In this document: positions 33,393 through 45,878 of the stretch, piece by piece
Position numbering within the stretch: the stretch's first letter is position 1
Layout: each line of letters opens with the position of its first letter
Source of the DNA: Cavia porcellus
Lineage: Eukaryota; Chordata; Mammalia; Rodentia; Caviidae
Direction of reading: 5' to 3'
Assembly: GCF_034190915.1 (NCBI RefSeq)
Contig: NW_026947507.1
Coordinates: forward strand, 20,623,501 to 20,687,500
DNA: 64,000 nt
Position numbers and translations under genes: made by a program
Notes under the pieces: model-generated
The model's database searches: none
What the model was told of the DNA's origin: nothing
Seen by the model: only the letters and a program-made list of their open reading frames with translations

Positions 33393-33719
33393 GCATTGTT
33401 ACATTTTTGTAGAACACAATGATTACATTGGTCAAGGGGAGTTTGTAGGTATATGCAGCACATCTTGCTTCTTTTTTTATGGCCTCCCTCTTTGCCGCCT
33501 TCCCTTCTCCCCATCTCTTGTACCCCTCATCTATAACTTCTGTATTTCTTATTGTCCTTAGCTTAGTGTATTTCAGAGACTCATCTGGGGATGTGGCATT
33601 TTGAAATTCAATAAAACCATAAAAATAGCAGCGATTGAAAACAATATAGCTCATTTTGTTAACTCTAATTAAATAAATCTTAGTACGTGAGATTAAAGAG
33701 CTTTTACAATAGGAAAAAC
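33367..33719 (-). mobile_element. LINE-1 3' end, antisense, with worn target duplication
   Basis: A 26-bp poly-T (33367-33392) precedes about 330 bp that include a pyrimidine block ('cccttctccccatctcttg'), the complement of the L1 3' UTR G-rich tract. Flanks starting 'ttgcaagctcta' (33352) and 'ttgcaaattcta' (33721) agree at 10 of 12 bases and could be the target duplication. The 163-codon minus-strand frame here crosses the poly-T as a lysine run and is not a gene. Confidence 0.5.
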
Positions 33720-33735
33720 CTTGCAAATTCTACAA

Positions 33736-34305
33736 AGAATAACAACTGTGTTGAAACAATGTAGTAAGACTGTCATCTATTTCAGGAATGATTTCAAAAG
33801 TTTTAAAGTGGGGTCACAGATGCTTTTGAAGTTCAACCACATGACATGTCCAATCACAGACACAATTAATAGCATGAAAAGCCCTTCCAGCTAGACTTTC
33901 AATATACGTTCAGCTACCTCAGTGTATTTTAGTAGGCTGCAATGTCATTCTTCCTATCCTGTGTAATAAGAGTTAGAATTCTTGGTGATCAGATTTGCTT
34001 AGGGAGATTGTGTACCCTGAAGTGACCCTTCAGTTGCTAAATCAGATCTCTCTCCTAGTCTATCAAATTGAATATACTGATCCTTGAAAAAAATCCATAC
34101 ACACTGTCTTAGGAAGAAAAAACTCTTATATACAGGTTAACATTATTTTCACAAGAGCAGATGACTTCATGATTGAGAAAAATACGTCGGACTTAAAACC
34201 TAACATTGCGAGACCTGAGAACTTTTGTTTGTCTTTTCCTAAAAAATAGCTTGTGAAAGAGTAAATTATTTGAACTGACACCAAACTTAATGCCAGAGAA
34301 AGAAG
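33736..34305. other. unique DNA
   Basis: No feature recognised. Confidence 0.35.
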
Positions 34306-34309
34306 GAGA

Positions 34310-34450
34310 TTAATATTTGCAAAGTGCCAATGACAACTGTGCCAAGATTAGTGCTGAATGCATTTGACTCCCACTGAATCCCTGTTGAGAAAGGTCTTGT
34401 TTTCTTTATGTACAACTGGGGAAGAGGTTATTAAAGAGGTCCTGGCAGAT
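34310..34450 (-). mobile_element. MIR SINE, antisense
   Basis: 'gctgaatgcatttgactccc', 'cctgttgagaaaggtcttgt' and 'ggaagaggttattaaagagg' follow the reverse complement of MIR. Diverged. Confidence 0.4.
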
Positions 34451-34634
34451 GGGCACGGCTGAAAAACCTGTACTTTGAGCTCCTACCCTCACATTGTAGT
34501 AACTTAACAGAGCCTAGATAATGGGTGAAACCCTCAATTTGAAAAATAATCCAGTCCTTTGCTTCCTAATCTTGTCGAATAAAGAACTGATTTGTTTGCA
34601 TACTTTTTAGTCTACTTCACCAAAGGACTCTGGT

Positions 34635-34830
34635 GCTTTAATTAATAGCATAGATTTAAAAGCCGCACTCTCTTGGTTCTAATACCAGCTTGAGCATAGA
34701 GGAATTGTAAAAGGAGCAAGGGACTTAGTATTCTCTCCCTGTCTCCACATCTGTAAGGTGAAGATAATAACGCTCTGAATCTCATGAGTTATTTAGAGGA
34801 TTAATAAGTAAAAGTGTGGACAAAAATGCT
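34635..34830 (+). mobile_element. MIR SINE
   Basis: Sense MIR: 'aatagcatagatttaaaagc', 'cttggttctaataccagctt', 'ctccacatctgtaaggtgaa', 'gataataacgctctgaatct' and 'tttagaggattaataagt'. Confidence 0.65.
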
Positions 34831-35044
34831 AAAGAAAAGAGAGGGTATTTGGCTCAAAATAAGCCCTGATTAAGAGTTTTGTATTGTTCTGAATTGTATC
34901 CAATAGAATAGTGATCCGATTCCAGTATTTTCTAGACATATTATAGTTGGTATTTTTCCTGAACATATAATTCCTCCTGCTTAACAATGGTTATAATTTC
35001 ATCATTTTGTATAACAAATATGCTTTTCAAAGGTGGTTGTCATC

Positions 35045-35225
35045 TTCTGTTATTTGGAAAATTTACTCTCCCAAGCCTCATTTCTCTCATCTGCAAATTT
35101 TAATTAATGGTACACACTTCAGGATATTGAAAGAATAAAGGGAAATAGTGTACACAAAACATTCAACACAGTAGCTGGTACTTGTTTCAGTCACTATGGG
35201 AAATCAGTAAATATTAATAAATTTC
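35045..35225 (+). mobile_element. MIR SINE, 3' half
   Basis: 'agcctcatttctctcatctg', 'attgaaagaataaagggaa' and 'aacacagtagctggtacttg' match the MIR core and 3' end in sense. Confidence 0.6.
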
Positions 35226-36545
35226 TTTGTGTTTGAAGAAATCGAAGACAAACATCCTTGCCTTAGGTCATCCAATGAATTTTACTGATGCATCTTAGTA
35301 CATAGCAGTGTACCTCAAACATTAATTATTAGTAAAGAAATAAATAGGCATTAAAACTTATTTTTTCTAAAAGTATAGTGATCCTCAACCTTTACTGTAA
35401 TAGTTGATGTTTTATACATAGGCATGTTGGTTATAACAGGTAGCCAATAACAAGAGACTTAGTTGTTTTTTAAGCCATAAGAAATTTGTTTTTGTTGATT
35501 TACAAAAGGTGTGCTGAATCTCACAGCACAAATTGTACCTTCTTGCATTGTCTTCTCTGTATATCTTCTAGAAAAGGCTAGGTATTATTTGTTTTTAATA
35601 CTCAGTTTGGTATATTGACCTCGGTTTCATGTATGTTGATATTTACTTCCTTAATGCATATAAACAGAAGTCAACATAATGTTGAAACTACTGTATTAAC
35701 AATGCAGCAGTACTGAATGGCCAGTTGACAGATCTGTTGATAAAAGCAGTACTTTAACAAAAAGTGTGATGGCTCTGACTATACACCGACCCATCTGCGT
35801 CGCCATTCTATCCCTAATGTGGGATACCCATTGGTTCACACTCACACACACACACACACACACACACGCACAAGGAGGAGCAAGGGGAATGAAAGAGGGA
35901 TTTCGTAAGTAATATTTTGAAGTCTTCAAAATCTCAGGATAGGAATTGTTAGTAAATGGTTTTTGAGATTGAATGCATTGGGCTTTTTTTTCCCCAAAAT
36001 ATTAACTAATATTTTGAACATCTTTTAACTTGATTTGAAAATTTTAAACATGAAAATATTATATTGTACCACATCAAAACAATTGCAAATGATTCCATTT
36101 GAACAGAAAAGATAACACTCCAGATCTTTCAAAACGTTCATTGTCTTTCTTCTTTTCTACTAAATAATAATGTCTTGAGAACCATTTCATAGTAAAGATT
36201 TTTAGATATCTTTTATGCCAGTGGGTAGTGTTAAAGGACTTCAAGTACCACCCTTATTTACTTTCATTGTTACACATATAGAACCCGATATTGTCCATTT
36301 CTATGTATTTGTTTATTTTGTCTCTATAGTTCTATTTAGAGAACAGTACTATGAGAGAAGGCATATGATAGCTGTTACATTTCCAATGAACTAACCAAAG
36401 AAACGAGATGCCTGTCTCACAATGGTGAGTTTTCAATACACAGTGATGAATTAGCAAATAAAAGACCATCTTTGGGTAGAATACTCTGACCTCTTGTATT
36501 TCCTTTTAATAAATGACTACAGATTCTGATTGATATTATGACTCT
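35226..36545. other. unique AT-rich DNA
   Basis: Contains a CA microsatellite and otherwise nothing recognised. Confidence 0.35.
35843..35867. repeat. (CA)12 microsatellite
   Basis: An uninterrupted CA run with an imperfect continuation on the right. Confidence 0.9.
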
Positions 36546-36557
36546 TATGAGATCAAA

Positions 36558-36644
36558 TTTTTTTTTATTGGTACCTGGGATCAAACTCATGACCCTGCAC
36601 TTGCAAGGCAGGTGCTTATGCTGCTGAGCTAAATCCCCAGCCCC
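36558..36644 (-). mobile_element. ID-type SINE with 10-bp target duplication
   Basis: Poly-T followed by 'attggtacctgggatcaaac', 'gcaaggcaggtgcttatgct' and 'gctaaatccccagcccc'. The flanks 'tgagatcaaa' (36548-36557) and 'tgaaatcaaa' (36645-36654) match at 9 of 10 bases. Confidence 0.88.
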
Positions 36645-36654
36645 TGAAATCAAA

Positions 36655-37799
36655 CTTTCATGTTAGGTTTTTAAGTCTGAAGTAGTATTCTGTTTATGTA
36701 TCCAACCTTGCTTATGAGACATTGACCTTTATTGAAGAATCTTTAAAGACTGTGAGATGTATAACAAGGGTTGCATAAAAGATAGTTAAAAAAGTATATC
36801 CTCTTCATTTAGCTACAAGTGTTAAGGCTATTAAATAAACATACTTGCATCATTTATTTCCAGGAATCAATTAGTAAACTATTATTGACTGTTTGTACAT
36901 TGAATGTCTTGGGAACTGAGACTTTTTGAGAGTCTTTTATACTCAAATTTTGCTTCTTGATAGCTATGGAGTTAAGAAAGAAATCATTTGATTTTCTTAA
37001 CTTCACTGTTGCCACCTGAAAAATATGAACATCACTTACTCTAAAGATTGTAAATTGTAAGATAAAATATATTCATAATGCAGCAACATGAGTGTTACCT
37101 AAACATTTGTTAACTATTACTGAATAGGAAGAGCTAAACCTGAGAAGCTGGGCATTTTATAAGTCTATCTTTAGGCTGACTTGATGAACTAAGGGGAGAA
37201 TTAAGTGAAGTTCATGATTCTGCTTGCAGTGACAGCCAGGAGAAATGGATATCATACACACTGAAAGGTTAAAAATGAATAAAGGTACTTCACCTGGCAC
37301 ATTTAAGGTGAAGACAAATGGTATTGAAATTCAGGCCTTTAGATGAAAGAAGTAATAACTCATATTCCTGCTTTAATATTTGAAATATTAAATGCTAAAA
37401 TAGCTTTGCATTTTAACTGGGATGACTGCAGTGGGATTCTTATTGGTGACTTGATCATAGTGCTGAACCCTATAAAGAGCTGTTGTAAAATGTGATGGAT
37501 TGTGTGATTTGCTGCACACTCAGTCTCAACTGATGTTTTCCAGAGCTCACTTGAAGCTAACATTGTACAGTGAGCAAAGAAACTTGAAATGTAAGTTATT
37601 TGTCCTGTTCAATGGCTTCAACATTTTGATCTATGGTCTGGTTCCTGGAGCTATGGTCTGTCTAAATATCTACCCAAATAGACCATATTTCTTTATGAAT
37701 AAAACTTCTGGAGAAACATAGACAATGGTTTTTATCTGTTTCTGGCACATTCAGGACTTGAGCATATTGATTCTCTACTTGGTTCATAAAGAATACATT
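36655..37799. other. unique AT-rich DNA
   Basis: Includes a small perfect inverted repeat, 'tttaatattt' / 'aaatattaaa', at 37372-37392. No gene recognised. Confidence 0.35.
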
Positions 37800-38262
37800 T
37801 TTTAAAAGTTGATCACCTTGTATTTTGTTTTTACATTATCTATTGTGTCCATCCTTTTCATTTGACTGACTCTGTTCTGATATGTCACGTTTGGTATCAC
37901 TCTCTTCAAAAAAAAGTAATAAGAACTGTGGGAGTAATAAAACCCAAAATGTGTAATTGTCATTGTACAAAAGAGAGGAAAAGAAAGTGCTCTAAAGGTT
38001 ATAACTGCATATATGTTTAAGCGTGTAAGATAGATAATCATGTTACTGAGTTTTTTGGATCATTGAACAAAACTGTTTGTACTCTCACTGAAAGTCCACT
38101 TTATATGCTTCAATTTTGTAACTTGAACAACTATTTCTAAGATGAGAATATGTAATCTATTAACTAGTGATTTCTTACTGTTTATTTTTAAAATTTTGTA
38201 TTACTTGTACCCCTTTTCTGTTTTTTTCTTTTTCTCCTGAAATAAAAAAAAAATCTAAAAAA
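37800..38262 (+). mobile_element. LINE-1 3' UTR, sense
   Basis: Matches the reverse complement of the copy at 50.7-51.2 kb over several hundred bases: 'gtgctctaaaggttataact', 'ggagtaataaaacccaaaat' and 'agtgatttcttactgtttat'. Ends with 'tcctgaaataaaaaaaaa', a poly(A) signal plus tail. It belongs to the same 3' UTR family as the half-L1 but with a single 3'-terminal block. Confidence 0.75.
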
Positions 38263-38313
38263 ACAAAAAAGCTTCTTACTTATAACTAAGAGTCGCCAAG
38301 TGTCTTCAGCTAT

Positions 38314-38757
38314 TGGTACAGTTTGGGTGTGACTTAAAAGTTCACGTGCTGGAAGCAGACTTCTCAATTTATGTAATGATATTAAGAGGAGATAGGTTTA
38401 AAATGGGGCCTGCCTGGAGAGAAATAACGAAGTCACGGGGCCCCACTTTCAGCTGGATCCTGTACAGTGAGACCTGGTTAGATCTCAGACAGGATTGGTT
38501 GACAGACAAGTTTTTGCAAAATGAAGGTAACTCACATGCCCAGGCTCTCTCTGCACCTGCTGCTTGCAGCTTCCATACTTGCTCCCACGGTATGATGCCA
38601 TCTCTCCTGTAGTAATGCATGAAACTCTCACAGGATGTGATCCCCAGGGCTTGGATTGTTTAGTGTGCAACACAGCAAGCAAAGATGAAACTTTTTTCTT
38701 TATGAAACATCCTAGGCTGAGGAATTTTGTGATAGCAACACAAAAGAGATAAAGAGT
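38314..38757 (+). mobile_element. MaLR-type LTR
   Basis: Opens 'tggtacagtttgggtgtgac', continues 'aaaagttcacgtgctggaag' and 'taaaatggggcctgcctgg', and closes 'ttttgtgatagcaacacaaa' 'agagataaagag'. These are the start, mid and end blocks of MaLR LTRs. Frames on both strands at 38313-38752 overlap it and are chance. Confidence 0.6.
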
Positions 38758-39525
38758 GATATCTAGTTCACAATAAAGAAACCGTGCTTCATATCACACT
38801 GTCCTCCCTGAAGAAAGGGATGGGGCTTAATCTTAATTTTTCATAGGGAGAGATCCATTATGCCCTATATTTTTCATTGATTAATTGAGATATATTTGTA
38901 AAGGGCAGAATAATAAAGAAAGGTGCCAACCTGCCAATTTTCCTTTATGAAATAAGAAAAATCTTTAGATTACCTAAAATGATCTCTGGGAACATGAAGA
39001 ATATAGTATAATATGCTTTTTTCATTCATAAAAGGACTTGCCATATAATGTATAAGCAAAAAGATTAAAATGGTTACATCAAAACTGAGAAGACTTGGTT
39101 CTCTGTGCACTGCAGAGTGTAATCAGCTTTTTCAGACGGCGTTTCCTATCATCTGCATCTGAAGGATGATCTAAAGCAGAGATTTAAGTGTCACTGCTTG
39201 AAAACCTGAAACTTCAAACTTCAAACAAACTACTAGCTTTACATAGCACTGCATTTGCTTCCTCCTCTTATTTATTTTAACAAGCTTGTCATTTGCAATA
39301 AGCAGTGTGAAATGTAAATTTAGGCTTACCTGAGATTTCTTAATTGTTAAACTCTAATTCAAATTAATGAAATGAAACTAAAGCTCATTCATTCTTCAGA
39401 CAAGTTATATACTGCGTCTACTGTCAATCAACATACCACTCAGCTTTGCTCAACAATGAATAAATGATTTCATGAAGGACCTTATCACTGTTTTAAGTGC
39501 GGAATGACATCTTTTTTGTGTGGTG
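38758..39525. other. unique DNA
   Basis: A slightly GC-richer patch (39090-39200) contains 'tttttcagacggcgtttcct'. No repeat family recognised. Confidence 0.35.
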
Positions 39526-39529
39526 TAAG

Positions 39530-39670
39530 TTTATTAGTAGAAAGAGCAACTATCAAATTTCAGTTTCTCCATTTATCAGCTATGAGACATGAGAAAATTG
39601 CTTGAAGACTCAATTTTCTCACAAGAAAGAGAGATATCTTGTAAATATTTTGTGGAAGTTGTAAACTATA
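39530..39670 (+). mobile_element. possible MIR SINE
   Basis: 'ctccatttatcagctatgag' followed by 'gaaaattgcttgaagactca' and 'attttctcac' resembles sense MIR. Diverged. Confidence 0.4.
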
Positions 39671-40012
39671 AAAATCGCTAACCTGATGTTGTTGCACAGT
39701 TTGTTGCAGTCAACTTAATATTCCCAATTTTATAAAGCTGTCAATTTAATTAACATTAAACCATTTACATGAATATCAAATAATACACAAAAATTTTTAA
39801 AAACTCACATTTCACTTTTTAGAAGCATTCAACTTTCAGATATATGTCCGTAGAAACTATGCATATTTTATGTTCATTTTAAAATTCAAAATATGCTGCC
39901 CACATTTTATTTTATACATTATTATTATTCCCTATATATTATTTCCATTTTTCAATGTACCAAAAGTTGATATATGATTCATTTCTCAAGCAAAGAATTC
40001 AAAATAAATAGC
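39671..40012. other. unique AT-rich DNA
   Basis: Nothing recognised. Confidence 0.35.
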
Positions 40013-40128
40013 TTAATGAGGTGATGTGGGCATATAATCACAGCTGTTCAGGAGACTGAGGCAGGAGGATGCCTTGAGCCCGGGACTTTGAGGCTGGCCT
40101 GGGCAACAAACACACACACAGTCTATTT
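40013..40128 (+). mobile_element. B1-related SINE
   Basis: 'gtgatgtgggcatataatca', 'cagctgttcaggagactgag', 'gcaggaggatgccttgagcc' and 'ctggcctgggcaacaaacac' are the B1 monomer blocks in sense order. The tail is CA-rich. Confidence 0.8.
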
Positions 40129-40167
40129 TGAACTGTTCTACGGGATATTTTTTGTTTTCCTTTTGGA

Positions 40168-40258
40168 TTTTTTTTTTTTTTTTTTTCTTCACTGGGGTTG
40201 CACTCAAGACTCGCCCTTGCCAGGCAGGCACTTGTGCCACTGAATTAAATTCCCAGCC
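40168..40258 (-). mobile_element. ID-type SINE, antisense
   Basis: Poly-T, then 'cactggggttgcactcaaga', 'ccaggcaggcacttgtgcca' and 'attaaattcccagcc'. Older than the copies at 12.5 and 56.6 kb, judging by changes in the B-box region. It lies 40 bp from a sense B1. Confidence 0.7.
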
Positions 40259-40529
40259 ACTATTCTATAAGTTCTGATTAGATATAAGTGCTGTCTTATA
40301 AGTTGACTATTCCTATTGCTAAATCCCAAATCAGAAATTTTACAAAGTCTGAAACTTTTGGAGCAGCACCATGGTACTAAGAGTGAAGATTCCACTGCTG
40401 ACTTCAAACTGTCTTATTTTTTTCTCAGGAGTAGTATTCTCGAGTTCTTCTGCTTCTCCTTTCTTTTTGTTTACAATACAGTTTTCTTTTAGTATGATCA
40501 TACTTCCAAAAGTGATTTAGCACAATTCC

Positions 40530-41795
40530 AATCAAACAAACTTGAGAAAAAACAATATAGTTTATATGACATCAGAAGAAATCCATAATCACAAAAATAA
40601 ACATGGTCAATAAGCACAAAGCAATATGCATTACATTCCTGGATTTCAAGTTATATTACAAAGCTACAGTGTAAAAAATAGCATGGCATTGTCCCCAAAA
40701 CAGTGAATGGAACAGAACAGAGGATGCAGAAACAACCTCAGGCAGTTCAGCTGTCTGATATTTGACAAAAGGGTCAAAAATCTATATTGGAGGAAAGAGA
40801 GCCTCTTATAAAAAATTCTGGGAAAAAAGGCTAGCCACGTGCAGAGGATTGGATTTAGACTCATATCTCTCATTGTATGCTAGACTAAAATCAAAGTGAA
40901 TCAAAGATCTAAATGTTGAATTGGAAATACATAATCTTCTGGAAGATAAATTAGCAAACTCCTGAAGACATAGTTTGGTTAAGGACTTTCTGAACAGAAT
41001 TGCAACTATACAAGAATCAACAAATGGATTCGTACCATATTAAAAAGCTTCTCAAAAGCAAAGAAAACAACAGCAGAAGTAGAGAAAACCGATAGAGTGG
41101 GAAAAATACTAGCTAATACTAGCGAGGTGTTTCTTAGACAAAAGGCTAGTAGTATATCTGGAATGTATAAATGTTTCAAAAAAATTGAACACTGCAAAAT
41201 ATACATTGGTAACTGAAATGAAGAGAGACTTCTTGGAAATTCATACAACCAACAGATACATAAAAACATGTTCAACACCTCTGGCCGTTAGAGACATGCA
41301 AGTTTAAACAACATTAAGATTTCACCTTACATCAGAAAAAAATGTTTATCATTAAGGAATCTAATAATAACAGATACTGGCCAGGCTATATGGAATGAAG
41401 GAACTCTTGTACATTGTTGATGGTCACATAAACTAGTATAACTGTTATGGAAATGAGTATGGAGATTTTTCAGAAATCTATAACTAGAAATTCTATTTGA
41501 CCCAGTTTTTCCCCTTCTAATATTTGAAGTCATATTATATGCATACCCTCAATTTGTAATAGATAAATCTTGGAAGTGGCCTGTATATGCATTAATAGAG
41601 AAATGGATAAAGAAAATGCGATTGTTATACATAATGGAATACTATTCTGCCATAAGGAATGTTAAACTTGAGGCATTTGTGAGAATGATTTGAGACCATA
41701 ATATTAAGTGAAAAAAATACATCAAAGATGCTATAGAGCATACAGAGATTTTCTTGGGAGTTAATTCAAATAAATCTCCCATGGTCTTTTTTTTC
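40530..41795 (+). mobile_element. LINE-1 (L1M) 3' part of ORF2 and 3' UTR, sense
   Basis: Blocks appear in normal order: 'acaaagctacagtg', 'aacagtgaatggaacagaac', 'agagcctcttataaaaaatt', 'aagcttctcaaaagcaaaga', 'actcttgtacattgttgatg', 'ttctatttgacccag', 'tagagaaatggataaag' and 'aatggaatactattctgcca'. ORF2 here would encode the cysteine-rich C-terminus, but it is broken by many stops. Minus-strand frames at 40664-41533 are shadows. Confidence 0.8.
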
Positions 41796-44515
41796 AAACT
41801 CCAGTCATTTAGGGAGCAAACTAGATTTTAGAAGTGTCTCTCTCATTCTTTACTAAGTCTACAAAAATTAATGACCACAATTTGACTAAGTTATATTTTC
41901 CATCATAAAACTTTTGGACACTAGGGGATATGATGTTTAATAAACCATAAAAGAGGATTTGCACCAGTGCTGGTCTACCATATGTAATAAGAATGACTCT
42001 CACTAATGAGCCTTTGTGTATTCAGTTTCTACAGTCTAGAATAACTTTTATTCCTTTCCTACGTTCCACCCGCACGTTCCCTGGCTATCTTTACCTTCTT
42101 TGGGTGAAAGGTATCTGCTTTAGTCTGTTCAGGTTTTAACTGCTCCTACTTGGAGATAGAAAACTTCACCAATTATCATACCTAAATGTTATCTTATACT
42201 CTCACTGTAGGCTCTTGTAAATGTTTGTGTTTGTTTTGCCTTATTAAGTAGCATTTGCCATACAACTTTTTGATTTGAGGCCTGAATTATACTTATGCCC
42301 TATTTGTAATGTATTATAATACAACATATAATAATTATAATAAGATATAATATATAATGTATTATATAAATGCCTGTTAGTTGTGTACTATAATTTTTGG
42401 TTAATATAAATATGTTTTCCATGTATTCTTTTTGTTCCTTGACCCAGGGACCATTAATATTTTTGTTTCCCATTTTTACAGTTGATGCTATATTTGGAAC
42501 AGTGTGTTGTTTTATCCCTAATTGGCAGCTTTGAACATTGTATCACAAAGATAATTTCACAAAATAATAAAATATGTAGCTTTTTTCCATGTATAATAAA
42601 TAGCATGCTTATCCATAAAGATAAGATGACATATTTTTTAAAAATTAAGAAAAATGAGATGAATTTGCAAAGATTTTATGATGAATAATGTGTTCACTAA
42701 TTTACACAGAAAATATAACAAATAATTCTTAGATAATATTTGAAAAGGAAATGTTATTTAACTTCTAATGATAGTTTTCATGTACTTCATCTACTCAATG
42801 AACCTATATTCAAATATTCAATATAAGTGATGGTAGAGAGGGGTAAATATGATGTGTATAATGCAAAGGCAATGAGATGAGGCACCATAGTCCTCTCAAC
42901 ATGTAGGTCCTAACAGAGATAGAGAGAACATCATCAGTAGTTATTAAAGCTCATAGAAGTCTATTTAGAATTCATGAAATTAATATACCAAAAGCTAATG
43001 ATGTTAACAATTTATTTTGACTAGTTTATACATACTTGGATATTCAAAGTAGTTTATTTCACCTGAGATCACAGTCTTAAAAAATAATCTTACAGACAAT
43101 AATCAGCAACATCCACTCAATGGCTGTCACACAGAGGGAAGCAGAAGTGGGGAACTAGTGTTTAATGGGTGCAGAATTTGGGTTTGGGGTGATGAGAAGC
43201 TTCTGGAGATAGATAGCAGAGATGACCACAGGACTATGTGATCATTTCATTCCACGAAATGTAGACTTAAGAAATGATTAAAAGAACACGATTGTAATGT
43301 ATATTTTCCACAAGAAGAAATGAAGCTTGGCTTACAGAAAGGTGATTGCTGAGAAGAAACTACGTGTGTGCATCTGTTTGTCCTCATCCATGTGGCAGAA
43401 TCTATTGTAGTTTGGATTTGAGCGTGTTTTTCTTTTTTTATTTGTTTGTTTCTTGCGTATTTAAGAAAGTCAGAGTACGTTATTTTTGTCTTATTTTAGT
43501 AGCAATTAAACAATAAAACATCTTTTAGACAAAAAGGTGATGATTATAGGAGCTTATTGTTCTGCTGCAGTTTCTAGAAGGAAAACAAAAATCATAGTTT
43601 TCCATACATTTTACCCATTCAATATTTTTAAAATTTCTTATTTTTTAGTTAGGTTCCTTTTTTTTTTCTTTATATGAATCATGCAAATAGAAAGCTATGA
43701 AACTGAGTCTGATATTTGGAAAGCACTGAAGATACTCAGACTGGAATAGATTAGGAAAAAAAAAAACAGGTGTCAAGGTTAGAGCATTATTCATCTGACT
43801 TGGGTGCAAAGTCTTTCTTGATCAGCCCCAGGTGTCCTGGAGCATTAGTTTTTCTGGCATATTATGGGGGAAATAAGGGTTTCTTGATTAACATGGCAAA
43901 TGGGTTAATGCATGTGCATGTGTTTTACAGATTGCAAAGTGATATAGGAATTTAACGTTGCATTATGATTTCTATGGGCAGTAATATTAGTAATTTGTTT
44001 CACTAATGATTTCTGTGGTATAGAATGAATAAAGAATATAAATGAAGAATGAGGTTCCTTTTTTGACTGCATGCCAAATTATGTCAGCCTAGGGATGAAT
44101 TGAAGCAGAAAAACTGCCATGATTTTTTTTTTTTTTTTAATTCTCTTATGGTTTCTCTCAGTCTATGCCTTGAGCAAGCAATTATCTCAAAAACCATTGA
44201 ACAGATTGACATGTATTCAGAGATAAAGGTTTTGAGCTGTTGGAAACATAGTTACCTTAGGGTTAAATTCATTTGAAATAAGAAAAGGGAAAAAATGAAC
44301 AATTATTGAAGGGGCTTTTCATTCATTTAAGAGAAATAAAATGGAATGTTGTGCAGCTGTCTGTCCTTACATATTTGCATTTATAAGGACTTTTAGAGTG
44401 TGTACAGAATGATGATGACATGTTTTTAAAATGTATGTGAAATATTTGCTATAGTGCAAGAAATCTGCTGTACAGAATAAGAATGCAAATTATTTTTCAT
44501 TAAAGGCAGAGTTAC
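41796..44515. other. unique AT-rich DNA
   Basis: An AT-rich stretch of overlapping TATAAT-like motifs lies at 42300-42370. Poly-A and poly-T runs occur at 43757-43766 and 44125-44138. No recognised gene or repeat; an L2-like patch at 42790-42920 was too weak to call. Confidence 0.35.
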
Positions 44516-44524
44516 AGTGTGTGA

Positions 44525-44528
<4 letters not shown>

Positions 44529-44569
<41 letters not shown>
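44529..44569. repeat. (GT)20 microsatellite
   Basis: An uninterrupted GT run, preceded by GTGA/GAGT variants from 44519. Confidence 0.92.
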
Positions 44570-44571
<2 letters not shown>

Positions 44572-44629
44572 TACTTATTTGGAGATGGAAAAGGCAGTGA
44601 TTTTTCCTTCCTTTATACTCTAGTAAGGG

Positions 44630-45720
44630 TTTGTGTTGCTTGAAAGAGATACTGTTTGTTTTCTGACTCTACCTTTATGAGATATAGAGACTCTGATTGT
44701 GTCCTGTCACTCAATAGCTTGAAGTACAAATGCTAATTTATTGCCAGACTGCTGCATTGTGATTTGCATTCCAAATCAGACTGCAGATTCCCATTAGAAA
44801 TTGTTTTCCTGTTTTTCCTTGTCTAGAATTCCATCCTTTCTTTTATCACTCTACTCATTCCCTAATAATGAACGGTTAAAAATTGTCTTTCCAGAGATTT
44901 CCATTTGAAATCAGCAGCTTTAGTTGTCTTTAGATCATGACAATAAATTACAAAGACGTCAGAAGATTCTTTTCTCCTGCATGGTTTTCTCTCTTCTGTA
45001 AGTCATATGGCAATAAGTAAAACACTTAACACACATCACCGTAGCTCAAAGGTTTATATTTGTTCCTTTGAAAACCTATGCTTCTATTTCTTTTTAAATC
45101 AGAAAGATGTGAGCTCACAAGTCCTCTCAATAATAACCTTTTACAGATGAACCCTGGAATAGTATAATTACATCCCTTCTTGGCACCTTTAAATCAAATT
45201 GACTAGATACTTAGGAGACAGAAGGAAAACCCACTTTTGTAACGTATCTGGCTGGGTGAGAAGCAACTGCTGCAGCATAAAGAACTGATGGGAATCTGGG
45301 CTTTCCCACTCTGGTAGCAAAGGGGGGACTCATGAGTTGGTGGTCTGCTTCATGTTAGGAGGACACCCCTCCATCTGTTCGCAGCTCAGCCTGTTTCCAA
45401 TTTAAAGCCAGATTTCAATACAAACCTCAATTTCTTTTCCGCATTTTAAATGCAAAGCAAGCCTATGAATCATAGTGTCTGTGCTCCTGGAATTCAGACC
45501 ACATTTCCCCCCAAAATTTTCAGGCTGTTTGTTTGAATACCTGCTTACTGTGGTACACAATGGGCAGCTTTGAGAAGAAAAATTGATAATCTTCACGGAA
45601 GAGTAATTTGAATGAAATTACACTTGACAGCCAGTCTCCAGGCAAACAAGAGAACCTAGGGAGCCTAGCTAAGCTCTAAGGACTTGCCCAAGCCACTGCG
45701 GTTGGAACTTCCCAGGGAAA
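44630..45720. other. repeat-free, GC-richer unique interval; possible conserved non-coding DNA
   Basis: About 1.1 kb without any SINE, LINE, LTR or simple repeat. It contains the octamer 'atttgcat' (44762-44769) within 'gtgatttgcattccaaatca'. Short frames occur at 45402-45596 (-) and 45684-45878 (+), neither with a recognised product. It is a candidate for regulatory DNA, but that is inference from the absence of repeats. Confidence 0.25.
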
Positions 45721-45857
45721 AAAATCACCAGTTTTTTCAACATCTAATTGAGCTTTTGATTAATTCCGTGTACCAGATCCTACTGAAGAAAGGTAGCCAT
45801 GGAAGAGAATATGGAAGAGGGACAGACACAAAAAGGTACTGTGCTAAAAGGGGTTTT

Positions 45858-45878
45858 TGTGTGTGTGTGTGTGTGTGA
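45858..45878. repeat. (GT)10 microsatellite
   Basis: A short uninterrupted GT run. Confidence 0.85.

Noticed and set aside
33235..33726. 163-codon minus-strand open frame
   Set aside because: It runs through a 26-bp poly-T (a lysine run) at an antisense L1 tail. No domain, no splice signals and no recognised relatives.
34448..34545. Possible extra B1 SINE ('gggcacggctgaaaaacctg')
   Set aside because: Only the first few blocks resemble B1 and the rest does not follow.
42790..42920. Possible L2 fragment
   Set aside because: Similarity limited to a loose 'tcatctactcaatgaac' phrase; not enough to support a call.
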